The position numbers and the translations under genes were made by a program. A stretch of DNA of 46,353 nt from Bacteroidota bacterium (GTDB lineage Bacteria > Bacteroidota > Bacteroidia > Palsa-965). The stretch lies in assembly GCA_021299855.1 (NCBI GenBank), contig JAJTEY010000012.1, positions 1 through 46,353 on the forward strand, given 5' to 3'. This document shows positions 41,710 to 46,353 of this stretch, piece by piece (within the stretch, counting starts at the first letter, position 1; each line of letters begins with the position of its first letter). Under the pieces are notes generated by a model. That model did no database searches and had not been told where the DNA came from. It was given only the letters and a program-made list of their open reading frames with translations.

Positions 41710-44700
41710 GTGTTCTCCACGTACTCATTCCGAACCGTGAATCGCTTAACCGGCTGGCTGGTCGGTATTACGGCAATGATCGTTTATTCGTTTTCGATCG
41801 AGCCGACAGCAAGCTTTTGGGATTGTAGTGAATACATTGCCTGTGCCAACAAACTGGAAATCGGCCATCCTCCCGGAGCGCCCTTCTTTTTGTTGTTGGG
41901 TCGTTTCTTCAGCATGTTTACCGGTGGAGATGGTGTAGCTGTAGCAATCAATTTAATGTCTGCGCTGGCGAGTGCATTCACGGTGCAATTGCTTTTTCTC
42001 AGTATCACGCATCTTGCCCGAAAAATTCTATTAACCGATCCGGAACATGCCTCGCAAGTGCGCATGGTTTTAATACTTGTTGCAGGAGCTGTTGGTGCGT
42101 TAACGTTTGCCTTCACCGATTCATTCTGGTTTTCTGCCGTGGAAGGTGAAGTGTATGCACTCAGCAGCTTTTTTACTGCAGTTGTTTTTTACGCCATGTT
42201 ACGTTGGGAAGAGAGCAGCGAAGACACACGCGGAGATCGATGGATTGTGTTTATCGCATACATGATCGGACTTTCCATCGGAGTGCACTTACTTAATTTG
42301 TTAACGATTCCGGCTTTAGTTTTTATCTGGTTTCAAAAAAAATATCCGCGTTACACCGTTAAACAACTCGTTATTGCAAGTATTGCTGCGGTAGTCTTGT
42401 TAGGCGGCATACAAGATTTTCTCATTCCAGGAATTGTAAGCGGTGCGGGAGCTGCAGAGTTGTTCTTTGTCAATAAAGTAGGCATGCCTTTTCAAAGCGG
42501 CACCATCATTTACTTTGCGCTAATCATTACGGGAATTGTTTTCGGATTGTGGTGGTCGCATCGCAAACAACTGCATTACCTCAACATCGGCGTGTTGTCC
42601 TTTGCGATGCTGTTGATCGGTTATTCTACGTTTTTGGTTGTCATTATTCGTTCCAACGCCGGAACTCCGATTAACGAAAACCGACCGAATGATGCCGTGA
42701 GTTTATTGTCGTATCTCAATCGTGAACAATACGGGGATTGGCCTATTTTTCACGGGCAACAATATTCAACACCGCTCGATCCGGAACAACCGTATGTTGA
42801 TGGTCAACCCAAATTTGTACGGGACAATGCTACCGGCAAATACATTATCAGCGATGCACGCAAAGAATCGGAATACAATTATGATAAACGTGCAACGGTT
42901 TTTCTTCCGCGCATGTGGAGCTCGTCGCATGCTGAAGCTTATCAAGGCTGGGTAGATGTGAAAGGTGATACATTAATTCTACCCGATAGCAAAGGAAGAG
43001 TCACAACCGCAGTAATACCAAAGTTTCGCGAGAACCTACGATATTTTGTAACGTACCAGTGCGGATGGATGTATGCGCGTTACTTCCTCTGGAATTTTGT
43101 AGGAAGACAAAATGATCGCACCGGATACGGGAACGACATGGAAGGAAACTTTCAGTCAGGCATAGGTTTGTTTGATCGCTCTCGCATTGGTGAACCGGAG
43201 TTGATGCCTGAATTTTGGAAGAACAACAAAGCATCAAATTCGTATTTCGCACTTCCATTAATTCTTGGAATAATCGGCGCATTCTGGCATTATTACCGCT
43301 CGCGTAAAGACGCTTTAGTAATAGCGTTGTTGTTCATTTTCACAGGACTTGCTATTGTGTTTTATCTGAATCAAACACCGTGGCAACCGCGCGAACGCGA
43401 TTACGCTTACGTAGGTTCATTTTTTGCGTTTTCAATTTGGATAGGGCTTGGTGTGATTGGTGTTTATCAATTTTTTCAGCGCTTTCTGACGAGCAATAAA
43501 TCACTGGCGGCCGCATTGATGACAACAGCAGTAGTTCCGGTTATTGTACTCTCCGAAAATTATGATGATCACAACAGAAAAGACCGAACTGTTGCGCGTG
43601 ATCTTGCCATCAACTTGTTACAAAGCTGTGCTCCGAATGCCATCCTCTTTACCTATGCTGATAACGACACATTCCCGTTGTGGTATGCACAAGAAGTTTT
43701 AGGAATTCGTACCGACGTGCGCGTGGTTTGTCTTTCGCTTCTTGGCGGCGATTGGTACATTGACCAACTGAAAGAAAAATATTACGATTCCGATGCTATT
43801 CCGTTTTCCATGCAGCATTGGGACTACCGCGAAGGAACGCGCAGCTATGTCAATGTATTCAATGAACGTAACGATACCATGTCGGTTGCATTTGCTGTGC
43901 AGCGTGCGATCAGTAAAAAATTCGAAGAGCAATTCATTTCAACGACAGACGATACGCTGAATTATATTCCGGGAAGATATTTGTCTTTGCCTGTTCATCG
44001 TGGTAATGCGATGCAGCATAATGCTGTTGAACCGTACAACCAGCAGCGTGTGGAAGATACGATCTACTGGAGTTTAAAAGGGAATTACATCTTAAAGGAT
44101 CAATTAGTAATTCTGGATATTCTTGCCAACAACACTTGGAAGCGTCCGATCTATTTCGCGTTGAACATGCCGGGGAATTCGTACGCCGGATTAGACGACT
44201 ACCTGCAATTAGAAGGATTAGCGTACCGATTGATTCCCGTAAAAAACTTCCGTGCGAACGGCACATTGCGCAACAACCCGATGGTGCATTTACAACGATC
44301 AGTACAGTTGTTTTCAAGTACTTTTAAATGGGGCGGCATACATAATGAACATGTTTATGCAGACGAAACAACTGCACGGATGTTCACGGATCCAATGTTA
44401 ACCGGCATTCAACATACGGCGTTGGCATTGGCTGAGGCAGGGCAATATGAGCAGGCCATGGCTGTATTGAAAAAAACCGAACGCGCCATTCCATTAACCC
44501 AAATACCTCCGGATGAGCATTGGATTGCATTTGTTGAAATTGCGTATCGATGCGGAGATCATGTCTTCGCCAACAACTTGTCGCGAAAAATTGTGAAGCA
44601 CGCTTATGAATCTATTCAATGGTATACTACGCTACCACGTTTACCTGCTGATCTTTCCGCGCAAATGCGCCACATTACGACGCTGGAAATGTTAGCGCAT

Positions 44701-44808
44701 CTGTACAGTCAGGAATCGCTTTCGCTGGAATATCAGGCGATCATGCAACGTCTTGATTTGATACCGCAACGTCCGCAACAAGATTCTGCGGATAGCATCA
44801 CCGATTAA
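41710..44808 (+). CDS. DUF2723 (TMEM260-like) glycosyltransferase-type membrane protein
   Basis: A 1032-residue protein from GTG 41710; a second GTG at 41737 (MNRLTGWLVGI) is an alternative that a -7 box at 41698 favours. The opening FRTVNRLTGWLVGITAMIV and EPTASFWDCSEYIACANKL, then IGHPPGAPFFLLLGR, are the signature of DUF2723; the acidic residues in FWDCSEY are in the position of the catalytic site of GT-C enzymes. About ten membrane helices follow, then NQTPWQPRERDYAYVGSFFAF and a large soluble C-terminal region (about residues 620-1030) with helical repeats. Human TMEM260, in the same Pfam family, is an O-mannosyltransferase; a lipid-linked sugar transfer here is inference. The stop abuts the recG stop. 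Confidence 0.85.
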   Translation: MFSTYSFRTVNRLTGWLVGITAMIVYSFSIEPTASFWDCSEYIACANKLEIGHPPGAPFFLLLGRFFSMFTGGDGVAVAINLMSALASAFTVQLLFLSITHLARKILLTDPEHASQVRMVLILVAGAVGALTFAFTDSFWFSAVEGEVYALSSFFTAVVFYAMLRWEESSEDTRGDRWIVFIAYMIGLSIGVHLLNLLTIPALVFIWFQKKYPRYTVKQLVIASIAAVVLLGGIQDFLIPGIVSGAGAAELFFVNKVGMPFQSGTIIYFALIITGIVFGLWWSHRKQLHYLNIGVLSFAMLLIGYSTFLVVIIRSNAGTPINENRPNDAVSLLSYLNREQYGDWPIFHGQQYSTPLDPEQPYVDGQPKFVRDNATGKYIISDARKESEYNYDKRATVFLPRMWSSSHAEAYQGWVDVKGDTLILPDSKGRVTTAVIPKFRENLRYFVTYQCGWMYARYFLWNFVGRQNDRTGYGNDMEGNFQSGIGLFDRSRIGEPELMPEFWKNNKASNSYFALPLILGIIGAFWHYYRSRKDALVIALLFIFTGLAIVFYLNQTPWQPRERDYAYVGSFFAFSIWIGLGVIGVYQFFQRFLTSNKSLAAALMTTAVVPVIVLSENYDDHNRKDRTVARDLAINLLQSCAPNAILFTYADNDTFPLWYAQEVLGIRTDVRVVCLSLLGGDWYIDQLKEKYYDSDAIPFSMQHWDYREGTRSYVNVFNERNDTMSVAFAVQRAISKKFEEQFISTTDDTLNYIPGRYLSLPVHRGNAMQHNAVEPYNQQRVEDTIYWSLKGNYILKDQLVILDILANNTWKRPIYFALNMPGNSYAGLDDYLQLEGLAYRLIPVKNFRANGTLRNNPMVHLQRSVQLFSSTFKWGGIHNEHVYADETTARMFTDPMLTGIQHTALALAEAGQYEQAMAVLKKTERAIPLTQIPPDEHWIAFVEIAYRCGDHVFANNLSRKIVKHAYESIQWYTTLPRLPADLSAQMRHITTLEMLAHLYSQESLSLEYQAIMQRLDLIPQRPQQDSADSITD

Positions 44809-46353
44809 TTAACTGATTTTACTCCAGTTGGTGGAAGAAGTTTTTTCACGATTCATTTCCTGCACCAACGCTTGATTTTCGTCACTCTCAAGTTTCGGAT
44901 CGCGTTCTAACAAGTCGCCCGCAGCTGCCCGCGCATGCTGCAGAATGACTACATCCTTCGCAATGTCGGCTAGTCGTAGTCCTAACACACCACTTTGTTG
45001 CGTACCTTCTATATCTCCCGGACCACGCAATTCCAAATCAACTTCCGCTATTTCAAATCCATCATTGGTGCGAACCATTGTATCCATGCGCTTTTTCGAA
45101 TCGCGACTCAACTTCACTGCTGTCATTAAAATACAAAACGATTGTTCCGCACCACGACCCACCCGTCCACGCAACTGGTGCAACTGCGATAATCCGAATC
45201 GCTCTGCACTTTCAATGATCATAACCGATGCATTCGGAACATTCACGCCCACTTCGATCACCGTTGTGGCAACCATGATGTTGGTTTCACCTTTCACGAA
45301 ACGTTGCATTTCAAATTCCTTTTCAGAAGGCTTCATCTTTCCATGCACTATACTCACCTTGTACTGTGGCAGAGGGAAAGTACGAGAAATACTTTCGTAT
45401 CCATCCATCAAATCCTTGTAATCCATCTTTTCGGATTCCTGAATGAGCGGATACACCACATATACTTGTCGTCCCTTCGCAATTTCCTCTTCCATAAAAC
45501 CAAAGACACGCATGCGATCTGCGTCGGTGAAATGAACGGTTTTGATCGGCTTACGACCCGGTGGCAATTCATCAATTACAGATGTATCTAGGTCTCCGTA
45601 CAAGGTCATCGCCAATGTTCGTGGAATAGGCGTTGCTGTCATCACCAGAACATGTGGTGGCTGAACATTTTTACGCCACAACTTATAACGTTGCTCCACA
45701 CCAAATCGGTGTTGCTCATCAATCACCACCATGCCCAAATTTCGAAACTGCACTTCATCTTCAATCAATGCATGTGTACCGATCACAATATGAACTGTTC
45801 CATCACGCAATCCTTCATGCAACACCTTGCGCGCTGCAGTTTTGGTAGTTCCCGTAAGCAATTGGACATTTACGGGCATATCCTTCAGCAATTCCTGCAA
45901 CATATAAAAATGTTGTGTTGCCAAAATTTCCGTCGGCGCCATCAGACAGGCCTGAAAACCGTTATCGATAGCGATAAGCATACTCATCAACGCCACTACT
46001 GTTTTTCCACTACCCACATCACCTTGCAACAAACGATTCATTTGTTTGCTACTGCCGCAATCCTGGCGAATTTCACGAATCACACGCTTTTGTGCATTGG
46101 TTAATGGGAAGGGCAAAAAGGTGTTGTAAAATGTATTGAACAACTCGCCCACCTGTCCGAATACAAAGCCTCGCGACACTTCATTTCGCTGGCGTTGTAT
46201 TCGCAGTAAACGAATTTGAATAAATAGAAACTCTTCGAACTTCAATCGCGCTTCTGCTCTTTTCTGCAATGTAATGTCGGACGGGAAATGAATTTCCCGC
46301 AACGTAGTTTCGCGATCCAGCATATTCAATCGCGCACGTAACGTCTCCGGTAA
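44809..46353 (-). CDS. recG: ATP-dependent DNA helicase RecG (5' end beyond window)
   Basis: RecG reverses stalled replication forks and processes Holliday junctions. The frame is open to the window edge; residues LPETLRARLNMLDRETTLREIHFPSD belong to the end of the N-terminal wedge region, most of which is missing. Helicase motifs: Walker A LLQGDVGSGKT, the DEAH-type box VVIDEQHRFGVEQR, TATPIPRTLAM, VVYPLIQESEKMDY and RGRVGRG. The end is ELRGPGDIEGTQQSG, ending NWSKIS. The apparent TTG start at 46329 is internal. The stop directly abuts the convergent DUF2723 stop with no spacer. Confidence 0.95.
   Translation of the reverse strand, partial: LPETLRARLNMLDRETTLREIHFPSDITLQKRAEARLKFEEFLFIQIRLLRIQRQRNEVSRGFVFGQVGELFNTFYNTFLPFPLTNAQKRVIREIRQDCGSSKQMNRLLQGDVGSGKTVVALMSMLIAIDNGFQACLMAPTEILATQHFYMLQELLKDMPVNVQLLTGTTKTAARKVLHEGLRDGTVHIVIGTHALIEDEVQFRNLGMVVIDEQHRFGVEQRYKLWRKNVQPPHVLVMTATPIPRTLAMTLYGDLDTSVIDELPPGRKPIKTVHFTDADRMRVFGFMEEEIAKGRQVYVVYPLIQESEKMDYKDLMDGYESISRTFPLPQYKVSIVHGKMKPSEKEFEMQRFVKGETNIMVATTVIEVGVNVPNASVMIIESAERFGLSQLHQLRGRVGRGAEQSFCILMTAVKLSRDSKKRMDTMVRTNDGFEIAEVDLELRGPGDIEGTQQSGVLGLRLADIAKDVVILQHARAAAGDLLERDPKLESDENQALVQEMNREKTSSTNWSKIS

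Noticed and set aside
44945-46104. Plus-strand frames opposite recG
   Set aside because: They lie wholly within the recG coding frame with its full set of helicase motifs, and have no recognisable domains.

Overview
This window looks like a chromosomal segment of a member of the Bacteroidota. The evidence is the fused LpxC-FabZ protein inside an lpxD - lpxC/fabZ - lpxA - (ABC) - efp - lpxD2 block, the DUF2723, DUF983, DUF5522 and DUF5723/OmpA families, the DUF1501/DUF1800 pair, the long-form urocanase, and promoter-like TAnnTTTG boxes. I cannot place it to genus. Many genes appear to start with GTG. No tRNA, rRNA, CRISPR array or insertion sequence was found.

Layout. (a) 1-5831, minus strand: a tightly overlapping six-gene operon with three cobalamin-binding radical SAM proteins (one cut by the window edge, one broken), two small-molecule-type methyltransferases and a winged-helix/nucleotidyltransferase protein. 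I do not recognise its product; it is the best candidate here for an undescribed pathway. (b) 5941-12183, mostly plus: early lipid A synthesis (lpxD, lpxC-fabZ, lpxA), an orphan ABC ATPase, elongation factor P and a second, divergent LpxD. (c) 12259-13488: a GAF-SpoIIE phosphatase. (d) 13557-20492: surface polysaccharide genes (O-antigen polymerase/ligase, two Wzz-type proteins of which one is broken, a Wzx flippase, an FkbM methyltransferase and a GT4 glycosyltransferase), followed by rnhB. (e) 21095-22183: an AT-rich, gene-poor patch with one orphan membrane protein. (f) 22184-30246: the DUF1501/DUF1800 pair, a large DUF3352-like protein and a large OmpA-type outer-membrane protein with five thrombospondin type 3 repeats. 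(g) 30326-39131: assorted housekeeping and small-protein genes (TSUP transporter, class I amidotransferase, LysM glucosaminidase, ACC deaminase-like enzyme, DUF5522, urocanase, DUF2892, DUF983, a lipoprotein and a TPR protein). (h) 39205-46353: pheT (split), DUF2723 and recG (cut by the window end).

Three genes (radical SAM at 1286-2685, Wzz at 15001-15830, pheT at 39205-41608) each carry the same kind of lesion: an internal loss of roughly 40-110 bases combined with a frameshift. Because pheT is essential and normally single copy, a local assembly or consensus error is a serious possibility for all three, and this should be settled before any of them is called a true pseudogene.

How the parts fit: regions (b), (d) and (h, DUF2723) all bear on the outer envelope (lipid A, polysaccharide chains, possible protein or lipid glycosylation). 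Region (f) supplies envelope-anchored proteins. The radical SAM operon transcribes divergently from lpxD and might modify a lipid or secondary metabolite, but that is inference only.
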